DNA of 64,000 nucleotides from positions 245,410 to 309,409 of the forward strand of contig MU394101.1 of assembly GCA_022578605.1 (NCBI GenBank). The letters run 5' to 3'. Shown here piece by piece: positions 12,965 through 23,398 of the stretch (position 1 is its first letter; the number at the start of each line of letters is the position of its first letter). The DNA is from Camillea tinctor. Its lineage: Eukaryota; Ascomycota; Sordariomycetes; Xylariales; Xylariaceae. The notes beneath the pieces were generated by a model. It saw only the letters and a list, made by a program, of their open reading frames with translations, was not told the DNA's origin and searched no databases. The translations under genes were made by a program, and so were the position numbers.

Positions 12965-13088
12965 ATTCTTCTTTACTCTTCTCTATCCATGTTAATATCG
13001 AATTGCCTCTTCTTCTTTTTCTCCCCATCTTAACCCCCTTCGAGAAGAGAGAGATCGAAAGAGAGAGAGAGATGCCTCCAAACCCGTC

Positions 13089-16000
13089 ATGGATTTTGTC
13101 AGTATCGCCCATCTCCTTGCTGCCGTATACTTGTATATGTATATCCTATATCGTATATGGCCGGGTATACGAGTGCTGCATCATGCTAACCATCCTCCTC
13201 CCGTGTCGCAGTGGTCGCGTCTCATAGCCAATACCGGGCTGTCCTCGGGAAGCTCCCGCAAAGATGCCGCGAGGGATCCCATCAGGCGCCGTCAGCGTTT
13301 TGAGAAGGAATATAGCCAACTACTTGTATGTATATAATGTATTATTTCTCAGCTTCTATCTACTAGCCTTACTGACTTTCTTAGCAAATCTGGCGAAGCT
13401 GTTCCAACCTTGCCGAAGACGACGACGCTGCTGAGAATATCGAAATCCGCCTCAAGGAACTCACCAACATACTCGCCGACGAGTCCCGCCGACCCTTACC
13501 TCACCCGTGCATTACCTTCGCCTCCATCAAGCAGATCTATAGCCCCATCGCCAAGATAGCTACGTCCTCCTACAACGAATGGATCATCAAGGAAGCCGTT
13601 CTCTTCTTCGCTACCCTGATCGAGAGCGAGGAGGAGGCCTTTGTTGAGAACGATGCCTTTTCCTCCAGTCTGACCAACCTTCTTATTCGTATCACCGGCG
13701 CCAACAGCATCCGCATGGGATCCGATACCGAGGTCAGGGTAGTCGAGTTGGCTTTTAACATCACCACCAAGATACGGCTAGACCCCCACATCCTATCGGC
13801 TTGGTTCAAGTCGAGCTCGGAGAGCGCCGCCGGAGACGAGAAGTTCAGAGATGAGAGAGACAAGTTTGCCGGGAAAACCCAGAAGCAGGACTTCCCCTTG
13901 TTCTATCTGTTGATGGACTATATCCACCATGAGGGTAAGGTTGGCGACTTTGCCAGGACCGGTCTGCTGTACATCATCGAGGCAGCTTCCAACTCGGTCC
14001 CCCTTGAGCAATGGATCGTCGAAAGCGATCTCTCTACCCTGATGGCCACTGGCCTCGGTGCGCTATACAGCCAGCTTAGTCGAAAGTTGGTCATTGACCA
14101 CCCTTCGAACGATGTGCCCCCCGTCCTCGCCTTTTCCGACTACCAGCATCCCACGTCGACATACGAGATCGTCAGCTCTACGAGCCCGGATTTCCAGCTG
14201 CATCTGGAAACCTTTCTCTCCCACCTGTTGTTTTGGCAGGACGTTTTGAACCACTGTCGCTCCGTAGAAGTCAAGTCGACCCTCCTCGAACATTTCCAAG
14301 TCATTTTTCTCCAACAATTATTGTAAGCAATCCCGAAGACTTGTCTTTTTCTTGGCAGGGGAATATGAACTAACACATGCACCTAGATATCCTTCACTTT
14401 TGGAATCCTCCGACGTAGATGGAGGTTCATCCGTAGCCGTCTTGACTTACCTCCGCCGCATCCTAGAGTCCGTCGACCACCCGGACATGATCAACTTGAT
14501 TCTCCACTATCTTCTTGCCTTGCCAGACGCAGAATCAGCAGCCCAGACCTCTGCCGAGCCCGCTGTGAGTGCTGCTCGCAAGCGCAAATCTATGGACCTC
14601 GCAACTATGATGGCTAGCAAAGTAGAGACTACTTATTCACCTTTATTGTTTAACCTGGTTGATTTAATCCATTCGTGTCTTAAATCGCGGAACCAGCAAA
14701 CCGTATGCGTAACTCTCCAGCTTGTGGCGGCGATTCTTAAGCGGCATCACCGCTACGCAATCATAACCCTTCTTCATACCGAAGCTGTCCATGGTAATGC
14801 ATCGCACAGAACCATAGGTGCCCACCAGCAGGAGGTCGACTTTCTGATGACTTTGGCGGGATCGATTGGTGGCCAAGACAACTTCGATGAGATCTACGAC
14901 AACATCCTCCGTGATACGATGATTCGCGTGGAAAGCCACCCTTGTTCCATCAAACTGGTAGCACCCAAGATTTCAACAAATAATCACAAGTTGCCGGCTA
15001 TACCTGACAGTTTACCTGGCGCGCCTCGCGACGTACCGCACCACACCCTTAGTCCCGAGGATCCTCTCCTCCAGACTATCCTCGATATTCTTGAAACATT
15101 CTTCATGAACCCCGTTGAGACAAATCTTTCTGTCACAGAGACGATCATAGATCTAGCTGTATGCGGATTTGTATCAGTGGAAGGATGGCTTTTGCGGCAT
15201 CCAAGAAAATACATATTCGATGAGGAAGCCGACGAATCCGCGTCTCCCCCGCCTGATCCGTCATCCACAGCTTTCGCCGAACTGGAGAAGATGCTGGCGA
15301 TTAGTAGGTGTCATCGTCGGCCAAAATGGCACCCATCCAGTTTGCCCCGAATTCTGTCTATTTTGGAGACCCTCGCCGATCACGTTGCCTATTTCCGAGG
15401 CATTATCCCGAGGTTCGAAGACCTACTGCAGCAGCGCCGGGAAGCATTTCAAACTGCTGACACTATCATGCCCAACCAAAACTTCCGACCGGGTTCGAAT
15501 ACCATGACACCTGGGCAAGACCAAGCGAGCACGGTAGACTCGCGGTCTGAGTCGCCTGCTAGACCTAGCGTACTGGAGGGTTTCGCTCAGCGGATATTGT
15601 CCGAACTGGGCACACCTAGCCGGTCAGGTAGTCCTCGTGGGCGAAAAGATACGATACGCAGCTCGGGTGCCGGATCGACAATTTCAAGTAGTTTGGGGCT
15701 CACGACGCCTCCAGCGAAAATGCCACCGGTTCCTCCAAAAGAATTCCCCTTGAATTATGACAGCCCCGGCAAGAGCGGGCTAGGACGGTCATTCTCGCCA
15801 AACAGCCAGCAGGAAGCGTCTAGCTTTGATGGACGGGATAGTCCGGTTGCCAGCCAAGCCGCCGCATTTGCAGCAGTAGACCGCGGGATTCTAACGAGGA
15901 GGGTTGGGCTTCCTGGACAGAAGATCGAGCCTATTCCCCTGAGCTTTGATCAGAAGACGGGCGGTGGTGGCGATGCAGATGAGGCAGCAAACCAGACCGA

Positions 16001-16229
16001 GGAACACGAGAACACGCGTAGTTCCAACAACGTGCGGACCAACGAGGAGGAAGAAGATAGCGAGCAAGGCGACCGCTCCCTAATGGCACCCACCCCGCCG
16101 CCAGAGGAGAAGACAGCGACTGTATCGCATGTTATCACGAACGTTATCATTTTCCAGTCCTTCCTACTCGAGCTGGCCAGCTTGATACAGGTCAGAGCGG
16201 GGATGTTCAACGAAGTCAAGTTTGCTTGA
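13089..16229 (+). CDS. FHIP/FAM160 (RAI16-like) protein, Hook-dynein adaptor component
   Basis: FHIP proteins join Hook and FTS in the FHF complex, which links early endosomes to dynein. In Aspergillus nidulans the homologue is FhipA. Four exons (13089-13097, 13212-13325, 13385-14322, 14387-16229) give about 967 aa. Exon 1 is only three codons (MDF), followed by WSRLIANTG, which matches how I recall fungal homologues beginning. The N-terminal helical RAI16-like region includes KQIYSPIAKIATSSYNEWII and LESVDHPDMINLILHYLL. The C-terminal third (about residue 730 onward) is a disordered Ser/Pro/Gly-rich region ending in a short hydrophobic helix. The first donor is GTCAGT, weaker than the others. 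A housekeeping role is likely. Confidence 0.9.
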
Positions 16230-17210
16230 AAGAACGGGATTGGTGAGGGGAGGGGAGGCATGAAGAATGAAGGGGGGACTAGAAAGGGAGGAAAGGGGCA
16301 ATGGGGGAATAGAGGGGGGCAAACTTGCATTTCGTGTACAAAGACATGAATGATACCAAGCTAAACTAAACCAAACTAACAAATCAACTTAACCCTATTA
16401 GCCATTGGCACTGACTATCGGTTGGGGCTTTACGGGTTCATTAGACATATACATATTTCCCCTTTCTGATTACATAGAATTTCAGAGGTTTTTTTTTAAA
16501 CTGGATAAAGCTTATAGGTGTTTCTTGGCTGGGATGGTTATATATCGAACTTATGTAAATGGTTGGAGAGTATGACATGTGTGCGCATGTGTTCTAGGGG
16601 GCCGGGGGTAGATGGCATGTAAATAGGTCAGGCTTTGATAGTTGATTTTTTTTGTTGCTTGTTGGTTGTTATCTTAAGGGGGAAGGGAGTTGTACATGCC
16701 AGACATTTACATGCATATACAATACTAGAAGATAGGTTATCCCCTAAAATAGAAACCTGGCCTCGCGTTGGTTGGCTGTGATGGAGGCGGTCCCCCGCGG
16801 CGCAGAAGAGCAGAGGATGGAGTCTTGATGTCGACGTATTGATGTGCATAAGCTAACCATTATCACCCAGAGGGGACGAGGGGAAGCATGAATATTATAT
16901 AAGTAACTTGAGTCTAATTACCTCGCTTGACTGTGCTACGATGGGTTGATACCAGATACTTGGTATACTTACAACCTGTTACTTATATAGCGGATGGTGA
17001 CAACTCCTTATTTTGCGATTCAGAGAATAGGATATATCTACACAAGAGCACTCCCGTCAAAGTCAAACGCACATATGGTTCTGATATATGTATAAATTCA
17101 ACTTTAACAGCCAATGTCTGTATTCATAAATTATATTCGGACATTATAACTCTAGCTGGTAGTGAGATTGCAGGATTAACCTCAGGACATAGCATGTGAT
17201 TAAAACTCCA
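16230..17210. other. Convergent intergenic spacer
   Basis: This is the space between the 3' ends of the FHIP-like and amino acid permease genes. A purine-rich patch (about 16230-16320) probably belongs to the 3' UTR. No gene is seen. Confidence 0.5.
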
Positions 17211-19057
17211 TCACGCAATCCAGAACCAAATCCTCTCCAGGAAATTCCTCGGCTGCACCTCAGGCCAGGTGCCTTCCAAGCGATCAACCTCATCCTTGCC
17301 ACTCCACAGATCCATATCAGCCAGCTTGACGAAGCTCGTCTTCTTGAACAGCTTGTACCCGAGGAACAAGCACGCAAAGATCGGGATATCGATATACGGC
17401 GGGAGGAAAGTCTTCGCACTGAACTTCCCAGGGAAGAACGCATCGAACCCATTAAAGAACGCTACGACGACGCAGAAGCACAAAGCGAAGTACGCGAGGA
17501 GCGGCTGCCCCCGCGACCGCCACGGCAGGCTCTCGCGCGCGATCCCGTGGTGCCGCAGTCCATAGTAGAAGCGTAGATACGTCACGCAGATGGACGCCCA
17601 CACCACCAGCGTCGACACCGCCGACAGGTTCGAGAACCAGAAGAACACCTCCTCGCCCCCGTGGCTTACGTTGAGGTAGCAGAGGCACGAGAGCGCCGCC
17701 GTCGCCGCCACGCTGCCGTAGGGCACGCCCCACCTTTCGTACGCGAGCAAAGCCGGCGCTTTGCCGTCGAGGGCCGCGGAGTACAGAACTCGCGTCGAGG
17801 CGTAGAAGAAGGAGTTCCCGGCCGACCAGGCGGAGCTGAGCACTACGGCGTTGATTATCGAGGGGAGGATTTGGATACCGCCGTTGGAGATGGCAATTAC
17901 TGGACTTGGGTTAGCTTTTAGACCCCTTTGGCTAGGGAGTCAAGATGGAGTAGATTGATAAAGGGGCTGTGAGTGGTCTAGTATGAAGATGACAATGTAA
18001 CATGGGTCTAATAGCAAGACTGGAAGGGCACATTTATTTCACACCAAATCTAAGGAGTTAAATAATGTAAACTTGGATACTGACCAAAAGGCGACGCCGC
18101 GGCGCCCGGTTCCGAGTTCCTAATCGCATCCAACAGCCGCGGGTCCTGGGACGACACACACAGCGTAACGAGGAAGATAGCCAGAACGTAAAAGAGCGCA
18201 ATGCGCCAAAAGACACGGCGCACCGCCTTCGGAATATTACGACGCGGGTTCTCGGTCTCTCCAGACGCAATCACGACCATCTCGCTGCCGCCATAGCTGA
18301 ACGTCGCCTGGATGAAGACCTTCCAGAAAGCCAAGAAGCGTCCCAGCGCGCCCTCAACCAGGTACTCATTCATCGGCCCCGGGTCTCTCCAGTAGCGAAA
18401 CCCAATGCGATCACCGCTCGGGGTCCCACCCAGCGTAATAACAAGCATCAGCAAGATGAGCCCCACGATAGTCGCCAGCTTGACCGCGCCGAACGCGAAC
18501 TCGGCCTCGCCGTACGCGCGCACGGGCAGGCAATTCGCCGCCACCATGGCGGCGTAGAAGAGCGTGGTGAGCGCGGCGGCGGGCAGCCGCGCGGGCCAGT
18601 AGTCGACGACGACGACGCTGGCCGTGACCTCGATGGGGACGCCGATGGCGAGCTGGTACCAGTAGTTCCAGCCGAGGGTGAAGCCGAGCGCCTCGTCGAC
18701 GTAGCGCGCCGCGTAGACGGGCACGGCGCCCGGCAGCGGCAGGTACGCCGCCATCTCCCCCAGGCTGTGCACCACGCAGTACACGTTCGCCGCCGTGATG
18801 AGGTACGCGAGGAAGGCCGAGAGCGGCCCCGCCAGCGAGAGCACTTGCCCGCTGCCGACGAAGAGCCCCGTCCCGATGGCCCCCGATAGCGCCATGAATT
18901 GCACGTGCCGCGACTTGAGCTTGCGGTCTAGCGTGCCGAGGTTGCGCGAGGGAGAGGCTTTCAGGTCCCCGGCTTCGACATCGTCTTGGTGGTTGGGGGA
19001 GGGGCCAGCGGGGTGCGCTGAGATCTCGTCTTTCTTTGCTGCTTCGGGGTCGGCCAT
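17211..19057 (-). CDS. Amino acid permease (YAT/APC family)
   Basis: YAT permeases are 12-TM proton symporters at the plasma membrane that import amino acids. Exon 1 (19057-18085) and exon 2 (17899-17211) give about 553 aa. The intron is unusually long for this window (185 nt), but removing it restores the conserved join ASPFVIAISNGGIQILPS. Signatures include MALSGAIGTGLFVGSGQ after a hydrophilic N-terminus of about 50 residues, ASGETENPRRNIPKA, and SAWSAGNSFFYASTRVLY. The C-terminus is cytosolic (KDEVDRLEGTWPEVQP). Length and topology are normal for the family. Substrate range (general, proline, basic) cannot be read reliably. It lies 2.2 kb from the metabolite cluster and is probably not part of it. 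Confidence 0.94.
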
Positions 19058-20926
19058 GGTTGTCGCCGTTTTTACTTACCCCCTTTTCCGCCTAGAAACC
19101 CCTCTTATGGTTGTGATTATTACTTGCCGGGGATAGTAATTGCGCCAGCTCCAAAGCATTAGTGTTCGAGCAGCGCAGGCTGATAACCGGTGAGAAGTTT
19201 GAGAGGTTCGGGCACTTGGTTCACATGATTACTCCTAGTACTTATTGTTATTTACCCCTGCCCTTTTGAGTTCTCGGCGGCTCGCGGGGTAGACAGACAG
19301 GTGCTGGTTGGGGAGATAAGACGAAGGAAGCAAACAAATGCACCCCGATGCTACGTAGCATCCAAATCCAGCTTGTCTTGTGCTCTGCAGAGTGCGTTAA
19401 GCCAACTTAGGCATGTTATACAAATGCGGACTGTGTAGATGTTAATCCAAACCGCGGCAGAGAAATTGATGTATAAAAGTACCTAGGTAGATTAATAGAC
19501 TTTAATATTAAAAAAAGCTAGCTGAATAATAAGTACATAGGTAAACATCGGTTACTAAAGGGTAGTATTAAGTATGTGTCTAGTCCATATTGACACTCAG
19601 AATGTGTATTTGAATAGAGTCATGAAGTTACGCCAAAGAGCAGAATAGAGTTCTAATGGGTGCCGTATATCTCTTAGGCCACGAAGGCAAAATAGAGAAT
19701 ACGTAGGTAAACATTACTTTTAGTTATGTTACTTTCTATGTCTAACTCATGCTTCAGTCATAAGATTTGGTAAGTACCTAATTATTGCATTATCAATGCA
19801 CGTGGGATATAGCCCATGTAAATTGACGAGAGAAAGACGTCAAGCGTCCCAATATTCTCTATCTTATATCTCACTAACCTAAACCAAACAATTTAAAAGA
19901 CTGCCACAAGGGGCCCAGCAAGTGCTGAGGTAATCAATACGTTGATGTGCGAGGAATCTGGACTACAACTACAAATATCACTGTTACCTATTACAGGAAC
20001 CTTCTTTGTTCCTTCTTAACCCCTGAGAATTACGCTATTATACCCCGTGAGTTTCATTTTCCGTCCGCTTCGTCTACCATAAGATAGTGTAGATTGTTAT
20101 AGTTGTCGTTATCTTGTAGTACAAAGATATCAATTGGTTCACATCTGTTTAATTTAGGAACTAGGATAGACTGGCCGGGTTAGCTTTGGATGTTGACACC
20201 GGGAATATTTCGTAAGTATCTCACTGTAGGGAGTGTTCTTGAAAGTTAAATCATCCTTAGTTCTAGTATGTATATCATACATGGCTGCAATCTCAGATTG
20301 ATATGGTAGCTTCCTTTGCATCTTGTCTTGTAGTGGAATCCTGTTCCAACTTTAAGCTTTATAGGTGCTCCCACTCCCTATAAAGCCTGTCATGTGGTCC
20401 CAAGCCTAAGAGGCTTTGTTTTATCTATGTATAAGAGTCCTTTTTTCTGACTAGCAGTGATAAAACTTAGCCCTCGAACCCGAACTTTTTTATGTGCTGG
20501 CAAATCAGCTCCTTATAACAACAAACGATACGAGCCTCTCCTTATAATACGAAACTGAAAGGCTAGAAACCGAGAAGCGAGGGCAGAAATACCAAAGTGC
20601 GAGGGTCGCCGGGCAGATAAAGAGACTATTTGCATATACTAGAACCAGATCAACGTGTATCTTACATGTAATATATTCGTTTTCCCTGAGTAGTCCGTGG
20701 AAGCACATAGCAATGTAAGATAGCTCCAGGCACTATTAGGTAGTCCGTAGAAGTACATGGTGATTCAATAAAATCCAAAGCAACTTACCAAGGTTGTACA
20801 AAGTACTAAGTATGGTATGGTAAAAGAAGTTAATTCTCGTAAGTTCAACAAAAGACTAAGAACTAAAGTTTTTATAACTATTGCGGGGAAGACAGTCGAA
20901 AACGACACAACATATTACCGTGTATT
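19058..20926. other. Intergenic, AT-rich, no gene
   Basis: No supported coding sequence is present. A short imperfect direct repeat (20691-20710 and 20741-20760, TAGTCCGTRGAAGYACATRG) occurs near the right end. The left end is the upstream region of the permease. Confidence 0.5.
20691..20760. repeat. Short imperfect direct repeat, 50-bp period
   Basis: Two 20-nt copies starting TAGTCCGT lie 50 bp apart and differ at a few positions. The origin is unknown. Confidence 0.7.
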
Positions 20927-21048
20927 CGTTACGCCCTAGGATTGGTGGGTAACTATATAATACGGAATTGGGGCACATTGACCGAATGGTCATTGTGAGA
21001 ATCATTTATCTTATGGTATAACGGGGTTACCCACACCCAGTTGTAACA
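20927..21048 (+). mobile_element. Solo LTR (122 bp), copy 1
   Basis: The element runs from CGTTACGCCC to CCAGTTGTAACA and is flanked on both sides by the same 5 bp, GTATT (20922-20926 and 21049-21053). It aligns along its length with the copy at 26903-27025, including a shared GGGTAACTATATAA box and an internal CATTGACC/GGTCATTG inverted repeat. The TG(T)TAC...GTAACA ends and the 5-bp duplication are what an LTR retrotransposon leaves after LTR-LTR recombination. The first base is C where copy 2 has T. I see no internal coding region. Confidence 0.85.
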
Positions 21049-21087
21049 GTATTTTTATACTTGCAATTAATAAGGAGAGAAAACAAA

Positions 21088-21215
21088 TGTATTAGATGTA
21101 AGGATGTTGGTGATCTCAACTACTGAACTGGTCGCTGACCCCTATTTATACACCTAGGGCCGGTGTAACATCCTCTCTCGCTAACCCACTAGCTAGGAGT
21201 TGGCAACTTAAGCAG
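21088..21215 (+). repeat. Dispersed repeat family B, copy 1
   Basis: The copy starts TGTATTAGAT, contains GACCCCTATTTATAC followed by a CCTAGGG-like stretch, then GTAACAYCYTC and CTAACCC. The same order of blocks recurs near 37855-37960. The TATA-like core suggests an LTR fragment, but I could not define ends or target duplications. Confidence 0.55.
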
Positions 21216-21273
21216 CTAGCCGTAGGATTCCCTGAAATATCACTCAGTAAGTCCGACTGTAGCTCGACCGTTA

Positions 21274-23044
21274 TCATGAAGACTCCCAGCCGTCGGCTTC
21301 AATGCATTCCAAGCATCGAATCAACCTCTGAAGCCCTATATGTAAAGCCTCCTCCTCGACGGCGAAGCTGATGCGAAACCAACCCAGCTCTTCAGTGGAG
21401 AAGCTGCTTCCGAGGGAAATGCCGACGCCTGACGCGAGACAGCGCTTAAACAACTTCATTTCACGGTCCCGATATATATCGGTCTTGAAAGATGATAGTT
21501 TGTGTAATGAACAATTTGATGTCGCGGGTTGTACAGATTTACCATGAAGATAGCGGCGTAGATCGACCCACACGAAAACACCGGCATGGCTATATATATC
21601 TAGTTTAGCATTACTAATGTACGTATCTGCCTTGAAACAACTTACACGCTGTTGTAGTACGGAATTCCGTGTTGATCTAAAAAAGATCTCAAGATTGTGC
21701 AATGTTTCGTCAGCACTTCACGGTTTTTCGTTAGGAAGTCGACCCGGAATTGTTCGTCCTCGAGAATATTTGCCCACATGTCTTGGGTGATATAAGGCAC
21801 CCATCCAAAAACACTGCGAATATATACGTTATACTAGTCCCGTTACCATTACAAAAGTGCGACTTACCATATGCTAGACACCGCGGCTATGAGGCCTTCA
21901 TTCCTAGAGTGCAACGCTCCCAGTCGAAGCCCCGTGGCACTGAAATCCTTACCCATTCCATAGGCAACATGAACAAGATGGCGGTCAATGGAGTCATCGA
22001 GTTCCAATGCTAGGATTGACGTGAATGGTGCGAGGTCGGCAGCCTGTGAGTTGTGGTAGACTGACATCGCGAAGACCTCGTCACAAATCAGATGCAGATT
22101 ATTACGACCACAGAAACGGGCAATTTCCTTAAGCGACGCTGCGGGCTTGTATAGAGTCAGTATGTACAAATTATATCCAAGGTGAGTAGTAGCTCACGTA
22201 GCATCTTCCAAGAGGGTTATGGGGACTGTAGCACCGTGAGTTAGTCTGCGCTCGTGATCAAGCAACCTCAGAACTCAGGCCCCTCATACTTGGACAACAG
22301 TACCGCCCGCACCTTCACGCCACTCTGAGTAGCCTGCAGAAGTGCGTTCTCCAACGCCTTCCTGTTCATCTCGGGGGCAAAGACGTCATCCAGGCATCGG
22401 TACCCCTCAAGACACTGGAATGAAGCGGGTATGAGTACACCTCGCGCTCTTTCAGAAACGGCCGGTTTGAAGCCCGTGTAGAAAGGCATGGGAACAATGA
22501 TGCCTTCGCCGTCGTTGCAAATCGACCAAGCCAGGGAATCAATGACGGCCACCACTCTAGGCAAAACGATGATCTCTTTCTCCAACACAGGCTCACGTGC
22601 CCGGAATTCCGAATTGAAGAACGAGGCCATGGCCTTCTTGAGACGCGGTGACCCTCGTGGGCCTACTCCGTAGCCTAAATGATCATTCGGGATGACAGTT
22701 GACTGAGGTCCTTGTCAGAAATGGGGTACCTTAGCTCGCTCGCATATCCTTACGTTGTTCTTAATACGCGTCGCCACTTCTTGGTGCAGGAGAGTATTCT
22801 CGGCTACACCGAGAAACACTCTTTGGTTCGTCAACATAAAAGCCTCAGCGCACATGCTGAAGCTTGGGGACTATCATTGGCAAACTTACAAGCCGTCTGG
22901 ATTGTCAGCCGCCCAAATATTCGCCATCATCTTCTCAATCGCATCCCATGGTTGCTCTTGAACAGAATTATAGGCAGCTCTCTTGGATAGGCCATATTTT
23001 GAGCGGGCACTATCAGCCTGGTTATGTGAAACTGAAGTGGTCAT
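21274..23044 (-). CDS. PLP-dependent aminotransferase, ACC-synthase-like (class I/II)
   Basis: This fold-type I PLP enzyme probably deaminates an aromatic amino acid to the arylpyruvate used by the neighbouring A-T-TE synthetase. Seven exons (23044-22890, 22820-22754, 22702-22290, 22225-22198, 22145-21868, 21813-21646, 21589-21274) give about 474 aa; exon 4 is only 28 nt. Splicing restores LGVAENTLLHQE, LGYGVGPRGSPRLKKAM, LLSNPHNPLGRCY and CDEVFAMS. The Schiff-base lysine is in AYGMGKDFSATGLRLG (about residue 287), followed by VHAGVFVWVDL and SFSTEELGWFRISFA. The closest named family is ACC synthase-like, which also includes C-S lyases such as GliI, so lyase activity is an alternative. It lies 354 bp downstream of, and co-oriented with, the synthetase. 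Confidence 0.9.
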
Positions 23045-23398
23045 TTTTGGAGTTAAGATTACTGCAGGAGTTGCGTAGAGGGGATGTTATTTGAACAACG
23101 CGAAGCAGGCTGGGACAGATACCGGACCTTTATAGTTGGAATACCCGTATACGCCTAAAACAATATGGATTCATGCATAAACCTCACTTATACGGTACTA
23201 TTGCTTACCGGATACATTATATATACGTTTATCATATTATGTTGAACTCGTTACGGGAGCAGGGAATAGGGGCAAAATAAAAACATATTGGTTTTCAGAG
23301 ATTATATCATCTAGATACATGTAGCACGGAGGGCCAATATACCATTACACTCTAATTAATTCTTTTTTCTTTTTGTCAAAACAACCGATATATGTAAT
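23045..23398. other. Spacer between synthetase and aminotransferase genes
   Basis: This AT-rich spacer holds the synthetase 3' UTR and the aminotransferase promoter. Nothing else is recognised. Confidence 0.5.

Larger units (their letters stand above)
9398..13088. other. Long intergenic region without supported genes
   Basis: This 3.7-kb region is AT-rich with short unrecognisable frames. It holds an isolated GC-richer island (about 9930-10230), an (AG)n microsatellite and a CCTGA-type pentamer array. The right end, from about 13035, is the purine-rich leader of the FHIP-like gene. Confidence 0.5.
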